Shown here: piece by piece, positions 24,872 through 32,074 of the stretch | Layout of the letters: the number at the start of each line of letters is the position of its first letter | How positions within the stretch are numbered: position 1 is the stretch's first letter | From: Campylobacteraceae bacterium | Lineage (GTDB): Bacteria > Campylobacterota > Campylobacteria > Campylobacterales > Campylobacteraceae | Length of the DNA stretch: 32,074 bases | Direction: 5' to 3' | Assembly: GCA_031263195.1 (NCBI GenBank) | Contig: JAISGD010000010.1 | Span: 1-32,074, forward strand | Notes under the pieces: model-generated | What the model was told of the DNA's origin: nothing | The model's database searches: none | What the model saw: only the letters and a program-made list of their open reading frames with translations | Translations under genes and position numbers: made by a program

Positions 24872-25525
24872 TTATATGCTCCTTTTATCAATAATTTTTT
24901 CGTCTTTATGCCCTATTATGTTCCAAAATATTTTTGCATTTTCCACATCAAAAGCAGGTTTTTTAGTTCTAAAATATACTATGATATCTTTATACTCTTT
25001 TTCAGTAGTAGGAAATATGTTGATAAATTTATTATTGCTAAAAACAATAAATGAGGATAAAAATCTGTAGCCTATATCCCCTCTTAGTAGAAGAAATATA
25101 AATTTCATCATGATGAGAGGCAAATGCCATAGCGTTAAAATAAGCGGAAAAGTTATGGGTAAAAATATTCTACTTATAAATGGTGGCTCTTGTGATTTGT
25201 GATATATATCGCTATGTGTTCTTCTTATATCAGTTATCCTTACTAAATGTATCTCTTCTGCCACTTTATCTTCATGCATAAATTTTATCGTTTTGTTTGA
25301 TAAAATAATTTTTCTTTTATTTTTAAGAGCAAAAAGCATATTTGCTTTATCAATGGCGGGAATAAAGCAGAAACAGAAACATATAGCTAAAGTAGCATGG
25401 TTTACATTACCTGGATTTACAATAATAACAAAAATACACAATGGTATTATGAATATAGAATATAATGGCATAAATATATAATTGTAGTCTTTTATTATTA
25501 TAGGATTTTTGTCGTAATCTCTCAA
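24872..25525 (-). CDS. membrane protein, MRDYDK family (2), TTG start
   Basis: A 217-residue paralogue of the protein at 23529-24302. Its start is TTG at 25525: AGAGG lies 5 nt before it, and the product begins MRDYDKNPIIIKDYN, aligned residue for residue with its paralogue, which begins at an ATG. Two membrane segments (about 17-35 and 44-58) are followed by a soluble part, a further hydrophobic stretch (about 120-150) and a C-terminal segment (FIVFSNNKFINIFPTTEKEY) equivalent to that of the paralogue. Function unknown. An extended -10 element (TGATATCAT) lies 30 nt upstream, so it has its own promoter. Confidence 0.75.
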   Translation of the reverse strand: MRDYDKNPIIIKDYNYIFMPLYSIFIIPLCIFVIIVNPGNVNHATLAICFCFCFIPAIDKANMLFALKNKRKIILSNKTIKFMHEDKVAEEIHLVRITDIRRTHSDIYHKSQEPPFISRIFLPITFPLILTLWHLPLIMMKFIFLLLRGDIGYRFLSSFIVFSNNKFINIFPTTEKEYKDIIVYFRTKKPAFDVENAKIFWNIIGHKDEKIIDKRSI

Positions 25526-25555
25526 CTTAACCTCTTAAATTAGAAAAATCTCATA

Positions 25556-25564
25556 ATGATATCA
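25556..25564 (-). promoter_or_regulatory. extended -10 promoter of MRDYDK gene 2
   Basis: TGATATCAT on the minus strand, inside the same 15-mer seen before the LprI-domain gene (TTATGATATCATTAT at 25567-25553). It is about 30 nt from the TTG start. Confidence 0.5.
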
Positions 25565-25728
25565 TAAAATTAGCAATTTTTAGTGTTTTTATCAAGGTGG
25601 ATAAAGTGATTTTTAAATGATAATTTGCGAGAGTATTTTTTCGAGCTTTGTAAATTTTTTATAGCAATATGAATTAGCATAAAAATTTCAACAATTTCAA
25701 CTGAATATCATTGGTAAATTTTGTAATT

Positions 25729-26217
25729 TTAATTCAAAAGACCATTTAGGATATACTGCTCCCAATCTTTTCTCGGAAGCTCTTTTTTTCTGATTTCGTG
25801 GTATAGCTCTTCTATCTTTTTATTATATTTATCATATGGAAAATATGGAAAATGAACAAGCCAAGCCTCTTTTATAAGTCTTAGAGTTATGTTATCCCTA
25901 AGCCACACCGTAAAATAGTTAAAGCTGATAAAAACGCACGATGTGGCAAATATCACTCCTAAAATCGGAATATGATTATTAACGCTTGGCATAAGATGAA
26001 TAAGCGCGATAAACGGCAGCAATATGCAAGCGCATATTAGGGCATATATAAAATACGCTTTTGTTATATTCATTCTAAAATTAAGTTTTGCCGGATCAAC
26101 ATACATTCCCTCGTTATAAAACGCGTTAGCGGCGAGCAAATCTTTATAGCGCACAGGTTGCTTTGAAACGGTAAAAATGTAATCAATCATTTTGTTTTTT
26201 AAAGACTTTTTGCTCAT
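25729..26217 (-). CDS. two-TM membrane protein, unknown
   Basis: A 162-residue protein with two clear membrane segments (about 54-74 and 80-103), a basic N-terminus (MSKKSLKNKMIDYIF) and a C-terminal soluble part rich in aromatics and charges (VHFPYFPYDKYNKKIEELYH). AAGGAG lies 7 nt before the ATG. I do not recognise a family. It lies downstream of the macro-domain gene on the same strand (38-bp gap), so it may be the last gene of the leu operon. Confidence 0.7.
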   Translation of the reverse strand: MSKKSLKNKMIDYIFTVSKQPVRYKDLLAANAFYNEGMYVDPAKLNFRMNITKAYFIYALICACILLPFIALIHLMPSVNNHIPILGVIFATSCVFISFNYFTVWLRDNITLRLIKEAWLVHFPYFPYDKYNKKIEELYHEIRKKELPRKDWEQYILNGLLN

Positions 26218-26255
26218 TGAAAACTCCTTTTTTAAATGTATAGCTATCTTAAAGT

Positions 26256-26729
26256 CTACATGCAGACTTTATTTAAATCATATACAAATACTTTTATTCC
26301 AACACTTACAAGAGTTTGCTTTATAATAAACTCTACCCTTTCCCACTCTCCGCCCGCAAGTCCGCAGCCAATTCGAGGCATATGCACGCTTGAACTGTTT
26401 TGAAGCGCGAAATCAGCCGTTTTTTCAAGACATTCTTTCAACGCGTCGTATCGTATCGGAGGCACACCGTTTAAATGTTTGATATCTCTTTGGGCTATCA
26501 TATTCGCGACTACTATATCTTTTGTCACATGTACAAATTGAACCTCACCTAAAGTAAAATTCTCTTTTGAGCTAAACCACTCAAAATAAGCCTCTTGCGG
26601 TTTTATCCATCTTTTTGATATGGATAGCACAAACCCTTCGCCCCACCCGCCTGTATCGTTGCAAATGTGAGCTATTATTTTATTTCCGTCTCCTATTGGA
26701 TTTGTCGCGTCTCCCGTTACTATTCTCAT
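26256..26729 (-). CDS. macro-domain protein (ADP-ribose binding or hydrolysis)
   Basis: The 157-residue protein is a single macro domain: MRIVTGDATNP at the start, IIAHICNDTGGWGEGFVLSI as the ligand loop, VVANMIAQ in the core and HMPRIGCGLAGGEWERVE as the second binding loop. These are the regions that hold ADP-ribose in the ALC1/TARG1-like and Appr-1''-p-processing families. It may remove ADP-ribose from proteins or nucleic acids, or hydrolyse ADP-ribose phosphates. Its ATG begins only 2 nt after the leuB stop and lacks a strong ribosome binding site, so translation probably depends on leuB. There is no metabolic reason for it to be with leucine genes. The NAD salvage operon about 3 kb away is a possible functional link, but that is inference. 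Confidence 0.85.
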   Translation of the reverse strand: MRIVTGDATNPIGDGNKIIAHICNDTGGWGEGFVLSISKRWIKPQEAYFEWFSSKENFTLGEVQFVHVTKDIVVANMIAQRDIKHLNGVPPIRYDALKECLEKTADFALQNSSSVHMPRIGCGLAGGEWERVEFIIKQTLVSVGIKVFVYDLNKVCM

Positions 26730-26731
26730 AT

Positions 26732-27802
26732 CTAAAGTCTGGAAACTCTATCGGCGATGATAGAACCTATCTCGCTTGTGGTGCAAATCTCTTTAGCGTC
26801 AAACTGCGAAATATCTTTTGTTCTGTAACCCTCTTTTAAAACCTCTTTTACAGCCGCTTCTATTCTATCGGCGGCATTCGCTTCATTTAAAGAAAATCTA
26901 AGCATCATAGCCGCGCTTAAAATTGTGGCTATCGGATTTGCTATGCCTTGTTTCGCGATATCGGGAGCGGAACCGTGAATAGGTTCAAAAAGCCCTACTT
27001 TGCCGCCTATGGAAGCGGAAGGCAAAAGTCCAATAGAGCCGCTTATCATACTGGCTTCATCGCTCAATATATCGCCGAAAAGATTGCTTGTCAATATAAC
27101 GTCAAATTGTCTTGGATTTCTTATAAGCTGCATGGCGGCATTATCTATATACATGTGAGATAAAGAGACGTCTTTATACTCTTGCGCGACTTCTTCTACG
27201 GTATCGCGCCAGAGCTGACTTACTTCAAGAACGTTTGATTTATCCACAGAGCAAACTTTTTTATCTCTTTTTTGCGCCGCTTGAAACGCTACGCGCGCTA
27301 TTCTTACTATCTCGTCTTTTTCATAAACCATAGTATTATACGCTCTGTTTCCATCGTTTGCTCTTGGCTGTCCGAAATATATACCGCCGATAAGCTCTCT
27401 TACGACAAGTAAATCCACTCCCTTTACAACTTCGTGTTTTAACGTGCTCGCGTTAATGAGTTCGTCAAATACAGTTGTAGGACGGAGATTTGCGAATACC
27501 CCAAGACTTTTGCGAAGTTTTAAAAGACCGCTTTCAGGTCTTTTTTCTCTTGGCAGCTTATCCCATTTCTCGCCGCCTATAGCACCAAAAAGCACGGCGT
27601 CTGAAGCTAAACATCCGTCAATAGTATGTTGCGGAAGCGGTTCGTCTTTCAAATCTATCGCTATACCGCCCATCAAAAAATCATTGTAGGTTATCGTAAA
27701 ATTCTCTTTTGAACTCGCCGCGTCCAACACTTTTACCGCTTCGTCAATTATTTCAGGACCTATGCCATCGCCTCTTATTAAAGCTATTTTGTAATGTTTC
27801 AT
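26732..27802 (-). CDS. leuB: 3-isopropylmalate dehydrogenase
   Basis: LeuB oxidatively decarboxylates 3-isopropylmalate to 2-ketoisocaproate with NAD, the third step of leucine synthesis. The 356-residue length is standard. Visible motifs: [13 protein letters not shown] at the start, [19 protein letters not shown] (substrate-binding arginines), and the family signature [20 protein letters not shown] with the metal-binding aspartates, followed by [17 protein letters not shown] at the NAD site. AAAGGA precedes the ATG and overlaps the stop of a 39-codon ORF upstream. It lies in a minus-strand unit: leuD, small ORF, leuB, macro-domain gene. Confidence 0.97.
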   Translation of the reverse strand: MKHYKIALIRGDGIGPEIIDEAVKVLDAASSKENFTITYNDFLMGGIAIDLKDEPLPQHTIDGCLASDAVLFGAIGGEKWDKLPREKRPESGLLKLRKSLGVFANLRPTTVFDELINASTLKHEVVKGVDLLVVRELIGGIYFGQPRANDGNRAYNTMVYEKDEIVRIARVAFQAAQKRDKKVCSVDKSNVLEVSQLWRDTVEEVAQEYKDVSLSHMYIDNAAMQLIRNPRQFDVILTSNLFGDILSDEASMISGSIGLLPSASIGGKVGLFEPIHGSAPDIAKQGIANPIATILSAAMMLRFSLNEANAADRIEAAVKEVLKEGYRTKDISQFDAKEICTTSEIGSIIADRVSRL

Positions 27803-27811
27803 ATTTTTCCT

Positions 27812-27931
27812 TTATTGTTTTTGTATATGCGAATAAATCCGCTGCCGCGCCAAAACGCACTCAATCAACTCAAAATAAGAGAATTTACCGTTTTGAATTT
27901 TATCGAATAAAACCCGTTTACTAAAAAACAT
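27812..27931 (-). CDS. 39-aa small protein between leuD and leuB
   Basis: ATG at 27931 lies 16 nt after the leuD stop (AGAG just before it), and the frame ends with TAA at 27814-27812, 9 nt before leuB. The product is 39 residues (MFFSKRVLFDKIQNGKFSYF, then ELIECVLARQRIYSHIQKQ), amphipathic and mostly helical in appearance. The stop codon runs into the leuB Shine-Dalgarno sequence (TAAAGGA), a typical coupling arrangement. I recognise no family. It is neither leucine-rich nor histidine-rich, so it is not a classic attenuator leader. The position and composition argue for a real gene, but length makes this uncertain. Confidence 0.5.
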   Translation of the reverse strand: MFFSKRVLFDKIQNGKFSYFELIECVLARQRIYSHIQKQ

Positions 27932-27947
27932 CTCTAAAATTCGCCAT

Positions 27948-28442
27948 TTACGCTTTCATCTTTTTTTGTGCGTACTTGATAAGTCCGCCCGCGTTTATAA
28001 GTTCTTGCATAAAAGGAGGAATGGCGGTAAATTTATAAACTTTACCGTTAGTTATATTTCTGATAGTCCCCTCTTCCAAATCAATCTCAATTTGCTCGCC
28101 CTCTTTTATCTCGTCTGTGTCGGAAAGTTCAAATATCGGAAGTCCCATATTAAAAGAGTTTCTATAAAATATTCTGGCAAAACTTTTAGCCACAACGGCG
28201 CTTACTCCGGCGGCTTTAAGAGCTATGGGGGCATGTTCGCGGCTACTGCCGCAACCAAAATTTTCTCCCGCCACTATCACGTCGCCTTTATTTAACTTTT
28301 TGACAAAATCCGGATCAGCATCTTCCATAACGTGTTTTGCCAATTCGCTTGGTTCAGATGTGTTCAGATAACGCGCCGCGATAATAAGGTCTGTATCCAC
28401 ATTGTCGCCAAAACGCCACACATGTGCTTTTATCTTACTCAT
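27948..28442 (-). CDS. leuD: 3-isopropylmalate dehydratase small subunit
   Basis: LeuD pairs with LeuC, the iron-sulphur subunit, to isomerise 2-isopropylmalate to 3-isopropylmalate. The 164-residue protein has the short-form small subunit layout: HVWRFGDNVDTDLIIAARYL at the start, then GDVIVAGENFGCGSSREHAP, the swivelling-domain motif that reaches the active site. It has its own upstream region with AAGGA at the start and an AT-rich promoter candidate (TAAAAT near 28480). leuC and leuA are not in the window, so the leucine genes are split in this genome. Confidence 0.96.
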   Translation of the reverse strand: MSKIKAHVWRFGDNVDTDLIIAARYLNTSEPSELAKHVMEDADPDFVKKLNKGDVIVAGENFGCGSSREHAPIALKAAGVSAVVAKSFARIFYRNSFNMGLPIFELSDTDEIKEGEQIEIDLEEGTIRNITNGKVYKFTAIPPFMQELINAGGLIKYAQKKMKA

Positions 28443-28589
28443 AAATATCCTTAAAAAAGATACAAATTAAAATTATTATTTTAGCGAAATCTATTTATGA
28501 AAGAGATTAAATATCAATTTTTAGAGCAGTCACACTACATGTAAAAAGCAAAATACCGCGTTAGTTAAAACTTGAACCATACATGTAAC

Positions 28590-29357
28590 TTACAAAAAAA
28601 GCTTCCACGCTAAAGAGACAAACAACAAACTAAGTGAAAACAGCAATACCTTTTTGATAAAATTTGAACCTATTTTGATAGCTAAAGAGCTTCCGACCAC
28701 ATTGCCGATAATACTAAAAAAGATAAGCAAAATACCGACGACAAAAAAGATTTTACCCTCTATGGCAAAAACCGCGAAACTGCTAAAAGCGGTCGCCAGA
28801 TTAAATACTTTTGTCATAGCGGCGGCTTGCACGAGCGATAACCCGATAAAAAAGTTTAAAGCTATGATGAAAAAACTACCCACACCGGGACCGAAAAATC
28901 CATCGTAAAATCCTAAAAGCAGACAAATTATCGGCGTAATCAGATAGAGTTTTATTTTTGTAATCTTTTTCGCGGCATCAAAACTTTTTCTTGGCAAAAG
29001 TACGGCTATAATGCCGATGGGGAGCAAAAAAAGTATTATTTTACCTATATTCGCGCTATTAAAATAGAGTATCGCTTTTGTTCCCAAAATTCCGCCGATT
29101 ATCGCCGTAGGCAACCCAAAAAAAGCCAAACGCCAATTTATAAAACCGTTTTTCGCGTAATTTACAAGAGCGGCGATTTTACCTATGGTCGCCGACATTT
29201 TGGTAGTGCCAAGAGCAAACTCAGGCGGCGCGCCCACAAGTAAAAATATCGGAATATTTATAAGTCCGCCTCCTCCTGCTATACTATCCACAAATCCCGA
29301 CACAAAAAACGTAAAACACAAAATAATTACTATCCAAAATTCAAACTCTAATTCCAT
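28590..29357 (-). CDS. TauE/SafE family membrane transporter
   Basis: A 255-residue polytopic membrane protein with about eight hydrophobic segments in two similar halves. The first half carries GFVDSIAGGGGLINIPIFLL followed by GTTKMSATIGK; the second carries GFYDGFFGPGVGSF followed by AAAMTKVFNLATAFSS. These paired G-rich/TK motifs identify the TauE/SafE (DUF81) family, which exports sulphite, sulphoacetate and related anions. The substrate cannot be assigned. The ribosome binding site is weak. The gap to leuD (28443-28589) contains two TACATGTA palindromes 44 bp apart. Confidence 0.92.
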   Translation of the reverse strand: MELEFEFWIVIILCFTFFVSGFVDSIAGGGGLINIPIFLLVGAPPEFALGTTKMSATIGKIAALVNYAKNGFINWRLAFFGLPTAIIGGILGTKAILYFNSANIGKIILFLLPIGIIAVLLPRKSFDAAKKITKIKLYLITPIICLLLGFYDGFFGPGVGSFFIIALNFFIGLSLVQAAAMTKVFNLATAFSSFAVFAIEGKIFFVVGILLIFFSIIGNVVGSSLAIKIGSNFIKKVLLFSLSLLFVSLAWKLFL

Positions 29358-29467
29358 CTACGCTTCTCATTTTGCAAAAAAATCCACTCCTCATGTGCAG
29401 GCGTATTGTATCTAAATTGCACTTTGTCTTCCGTCGGAGCAAAACGATGAGACAATTCCTCCTTTTC

Positions 29468-29508
29468 CGTCATTGCGAGCCGCTTGCGGCGTGGCAATCC
29501 ATCTTTTC
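29468..29508 (+). repeat. palindromic repeat, copy 1
   Basis: CGTCATTGCGAG, GCCGC-TT-GCGGC and GTGGCAATCCATCTTTT in order. The outer ATTGC/GCAAT and inner GCCGC/GCGGC pairs make a hairpin of about 40 nt. Confidence 0.75.
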
Positions 29509-29658
29509 ATTCCTTTTGTTTCGTAAAGTCTAAAGACTTACAACCGTCTTCCTTGACCAAGCAAGAAAGAGGCAAAGAACTTGCCACGCTGATTGTGTCG
29601 TCCAAATAAATAGGATACCCTCGTATTGTTGTTTTATTTTGGACGCATTGTGGGACTC

Positions 29659-29676
29659 GTTGTTGTAAACAACAAC
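29659..29676. repeat. short hairpin
   Basis: GTTGTTGT and ACAACAAC pair around a 2-nt centre, a perfect 8-bp inverted repeat. Not part of the palindromic element family. Confidence 0.45.
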
Positions 29677-29764
29677 TTCAAACACTCCTCACGCTTTATC
29701 CTCGCAAAATCAAAAATACATCGGCGACACAAATGCGTGGGTTTAAAGATTGATTATTTTATTA

Positions 29765-29841
29765 CATTGCTTCGTCGTAAACTCCTCGCAATGACGGAGG
29801 CGGTTGTCATTGCGAGCGCAAGCGCGGCAATCCATCTTTTT
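29765..29841. repeat. palindromic repeats, copies 2 and 3 (head to head)
   Basis: A minus-orientation copy (ATTGCTTCGTCGTAAACTCC then TCGCAATGAC, 29765-29796) faces a plus-orientation copy (GTCATTGCGAGCGCAAGCGC then GGCAATCCATCTTTTT, 29806-29841). The second lies 15 bp before the stop of the GLUG lipoprotein gene and may form its transcript end. Confidence 0.75.
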
Positions 29842-29856
29842 GCGTTATTACCGCAA

Positions 29857-31263
29857 TCAATCCTGAAAATAAAGATAAGGATAGCCGCTGTTTTTACCTC
29901 CGCCTATCTGCCAAGGACTAAGATCGTCGTTTCCAAACTTCCAGCCTAAACCGCCGTTACTTGTAGCGTTTGAGTAGGTGTCTTGCTCTTTAAGCGTATC
30001 GCTGTCTTTATCCGTTCCGTCTTTGCCGAAAACCGTATCACCGCTTAGTGTCATTAATTTATACGCGAAATTATTTGAAACGGTTCCACCACCTTTATTG
30101 CCAACTATACGATTTACAAGATAGTCTCCGGTAACTGACGGATTGATAGCGGCGTTGTTTTGGATCGTACCGCCAATTATTGCGCCCGCGATACCGCCGA
30201 CAAAGTCATGTCCGCTTACATTGCCTTTCGAATAGCTGTTTGTGATAGAGCAGTTTTGAACATATCCGGCGATACCGCCAACATAGTCGGCTATTCCGAT
30301 TACATCACCGTTCGCGTAACTGTTTGTAATAAAGCTTGTTCCCCTAGTATCTCCGATAATACCGCCAACAAAGTCTGCTCCGCTAATATCGCCCGTTGTA
30401 TAGCTGTTTGTGATAGATGCGCCATTGCCTTGAAGTCGCCCCACGATACCGCCGACAAAGTTTTCTCCGACAATAGCGCCGGTAGAATAACTATTTGTGA
30501 TAGAGCCGCTTTCGACAAGTCCGGCGATACCGCCGACATATTCATATCCGCTTACATTGCCTTTTGAATAACTGTTTGTGATAGAACCGCTTTCTACATA
30601 TCCCGCAATAGCACCGACATAATATAATCCGACAATGTTGTAACTCCCTATTTCAACGCCTATATTTTTGATAGCTGCGTTGTTGTCGATATAACCAAAC
30701 AGACCGACATTGCCACCTGCTCTAAGTGACCATAGATTTGTTATCTTATGACTGCCTCCACTAAAAATACCCTCAAATCGGTCTGTAGGATCGCCAATCG
30801 GTAGCCAGCCGTTTCCATCTTCAAATCCAGCTTCTCTTGTTCCGTCTGCGCTTTTTGCTTTAAGTTCAATATCGTTTAGCAAAATGTATGTGCCTGATAG
30901 ATTTATTCTGGTATTATTCAACTCTTCCTGCGTTCTTATCTCTGTAACATCAAAGTTTGAAGTATTGTAAAAGTTGATATTTTCAGTTAGATTATAATCC
31001 TCATAAGTAGCATCACCTGCAATATTTGTAATGTCATTTGCCCTATATGCAGAGGTGATACCAAACTCGTCAGCGATAGCTGTGATATTTACATTGCCGC
31101 TTGGTTTTATTGTGGAGTTGATAATATCGAGATTAGTATTTAAAAAGGTGATGATGTATTTGGGAGTATTCCCGCCGCTATCCGATGAACTGCCACTGCT
31201 TCCGCATCCTGCCAAAACTAATGCCAAAAGAGCCGTTAAGCCCAACTTTAGTAAATCCTTCAT
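29857..31263 (-). CDS. GLUG-repeat lipoprotein
   Basis: From ATG 31263 the protein has 468 residues. AGGAG lies 7 nt upstream and the product begins MKDLLKLGLTALLALVLAGC, a lipoprotein signal with Cys20 as the lipid site, followed by a Ser/Gly linker. The frame is open another 99 codons upstream, but that part is a tandem-repeat leader, so I reject the longer start. Residues about 180-400 hold six or seven GLUG-type repeats of some 25-30 residues (for example YVGGIAGYVESGSITNSYS, with TGDISGADFVGGIIGD), which form beta-helical surface structures. The C-terminus ends GGGKNSGYPYLYFQD. This is a likely surface-exposed adhesin-like lipoprotein. Function not proven. Confidence 0.85.
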   Translation of the reverse strand: MKDLLKLGLTALLALVLAGCGSSGSSSDSGGNTPKYIITFLNTNLDIINSTIKPSGNVNITAIADEFGITSAYRANDITNIAGDATYEDYNLTENINFYNTSNFDVTEIRTQEELNNTRINLSGTYILLNDIELKAKSADGTREAGFEDGNGWLPIGDPTDRFEGIFSGGSHKITNLWSLRAGGNVGLFGYIDNNAAIKNIGVEIGSYNIVGLYYVGAIAGYVESGSITNSYSKGNVSGYEYVGGIAGLVESGSITNSYSTGAIVGENFVGGIVGRLQGNGASITNSYTTGDISGADFVGGIIGDTRGTSFITNSYANGDVIGIADYVGGIAGYVQNCSITNSYSKGNVSGHDFVGGIAGAIIGGTIQNNAAINPSVTGDYLVNRIVGNKGGGTVSNNFAYKLMTLSGDTVFGKDGTDKDSDTLKEQDTYSNATSNGGLGWKFGNDDLSPWQIGGGKNSGYPYLYFQD

Positions 31264-31297
31264 GTTAATACTCCTTGTAGGAAAATTTGTGATTATT

Positions 31298-31490
31298 TTT
31301 GTGATTGTTGATGTTAGATGGTGAAAAATAGATAATTTATCGAAAATCGGAAAATCTGTATGTTTTAAATATGATTTTACATGGGATTTTGGGTAAATAT
31401 TTGTGATTATTGATATTAGATATTGAAAGGCAGATAGTTGATTGGCAATCGGAAAAACGACACGATTTGAATGTGGATTTATATAATTAA
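31298..31490 (-). repeat. imperfect tandem duplication upstream of the GLUG gene
   Basis: Two units of roughly 100 bp begin with TTTGTGATTGTTGATGTTAG (31298) and TTTGTGATTATTGATATTAG (about 31400) and continue with matching blocks such as AATCGGAAAA. They lie in the leader or promoter region of the lipoprotein gene and keep the reading frame open by chance. Confidence 0.55.
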
Positions 31491-31682
31491 TGGCGAATTT
31501 TGTAAATTTTTGAGATGAACAGTTTAAGCTTATATTAAGGTTGTCTCTCTCTCTCTGCAAAGATTCTTACATAAATCTTAATCATTTTATCTCTTTGGTA
31601 AAGTTTACTTGTATTTTACAAAAGTTTTTATTAAATAAGACTTTTATCAAGGTGTAACTGTTTCTTAAGTTTATGGCTTTGT

Positions 31683-31904
31683 GGATTGCTTCGTCGTAAA
31701 CTCCTTGCAATGACAGAACAGAGGTATTCATGCAACTTTTCTCCGTCATTGCGAGACGCGAAGTGTCATGGCAATCTAAAGGAATTACAAAAATGGTTAG
31801 TTATTTTACTTTTTAAAATAAAAACTCGTGATTTTGAATTTTAAATATTAAACACTTCGTGTTTCTGGATTGCCACGCCGATTTCATCGACTCGCAATGA
31901 CAGA
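31683..31904. repeat. palindromic repeats, copies 4 to 6
   Basis: Copy 4 (31683-31715, minus orientation: GGATTGCTTCGTCGTAAACT, then TTGCAATGACAG), copy 5 (31745-31776, plus: GTCATTGCGAGACGCG, then GGCAATC) and copy 6 (31868-31904, minus: GGATTGCCACGCCGATTTCA, then CTCGCAATGACAG). They lie in the 680-bp gap between the lipoprotein gene and the GNAT gene, which otherwise holds only AT-rich sequence. Confidence 0.75.
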
Positions 31905-31947
31905 ATGAAACAATGCGATATTTTATCGCCGCATTTATTATAATATT

Positions 31948-32074
31948 TTATTTTATTTTCATATGTAAAAGCGGGAACGCTCGCCCTTGTGCATCTTTAT
32001 CCGAACGAGACACAACCTTAAATCCTTTGTGTTCATAAAATCTTCTCGCTTTATCGTTTTGCTCATTAACATCA
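31948..32074 (-). CDS. GNAT-family N-acetyltransferase, C-terminal part (cut by window edge)
   Basis: A minus-strand frame enters at the right edge and ends with TAA at 31950-31948. The 42 visible codons read DVNEQNDKARRFYEHKGFKV, then VSRSDKDAQGRAFPLLHMKIK. N-x-x-A-x-x-FYE-x-x-GF is motif B of the GNAT fold, and the ending RSD..GRxxPLLHM is typical of the YjaB-like subgroup. It transfers acetyl from acetyl-CoA to an unknown amine. The start lies beyond the window. Confidence 0.8.
   Translation of the reverse strand, partial: DVNEQNDKARRFYEHKGFKVVSRSDKDAQGRAFPLLHMKIK

Larger units (their letters stand above)
29358..29856. other. non-coding stretch rich in palindromic repeats
   Basis: No gene here. 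It contains at least three copies or half-copies of the CATTGCGAG...GGCAATCC element and one short hairpin, described separately. Open frames across it are chance readings of the repeats. Confidence 0.6.

Noticed and set aside
27812-27947. Leucine attenuator peptide before leuB
   Set aside because: The 39-codon ORF has no run of leucine codons and there is no terminator/antiterminator hairpin before leuB.
29461-29841. CRISPR-like array from the repeated CATTGCGAG units
   Set aside because: Orientation alternates, spacing is irregular and the units are palindromic elements, not direct repeats with uniform spacers.
29857-31560. 567-residue version of the GLUG protein
   Set aside because: The extra 99 residues are read from a tandem repeat in the leader; the lipoprotein signal and AGGAG site fix the start at 31263.

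Overview
The window joins two kinds of DNA. Positions 1 to about 9.8 kb look like Bacteroidota DNA: two promoters of the Bacteroidota type (TTTG, 19 bp, TAnnTTTG), the broken front end of a Bacteroidota HU-like protein gene, and a tightly packed restriction-modification (R-M)/defence operon. From about 9.87 kb to the end, the genes look like those of a low-GC Campylobacterota species (Campylobacter-like): short-form purL, leuD/leuB, NAD salvage genes, small Sel1 and LprI exported proteins, families of small membrane proteins, AAGGA-type ribosome binding sites and extended -10 promoters. This is either an acquired defence island or a chimeric contig; the junction lies near 9,800-9,870, beside a decayed outer-membrane protein gene.

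Defence operon (0.56-9.8 kb): truncated HU leader, C5 cytosine methyltransferase, MORC/MutL-like GHKL ATPase, Z1-domain superfamily II ATPase, PD-(D/E)XK (DUF4420) protein and AIPR protein, with 4-8 nt overlaps at three of the junctions, and a convergent Vsr nuclease. Comparative genomics has already linked these families in predicted MORC-type R-M systems, but the mechanism and division of labour are poorly understood.

Core and accessory region (9.9-20.5 kb): an OMP pseudogene, purL, a beta-solenoid-like secreted protein, a 17-repeat LRR protein, three Sel1-type small proteins (the third a decaying mosaic), fragments of mnmE and of a GH24 lysozyme, a duplicated copy of the purL 5' region, an LprI/DUF1311 protein and an M30 metallopeptidase lipoprotein. 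This stretch shows repeated small duplication and decay.

Metabolic region (20.7-29.4 kb): a two-gene nicotinamide-to-NAD salvage operon (nadM-Nudix, then nicotinamide phosphoribosyltransferase), a cluster of membrane proteins with two paralogues sharing an MRDYDK start, a leuD/39-aa ORF/leuB/macro-domain operon and a TauE/SafE exporter. The right end (29.4-32.07 kb) carries a GLUG-repeat lipoprotein flanked by copies of a palindromic CATTGCGAG...GGCAATCC repeat, and the end of a GNAT acetyltransferase gene. I saw no tRNA, rRNA, CRISPR array or intact transposase. All family calls are from reading motifs; no database search was run.
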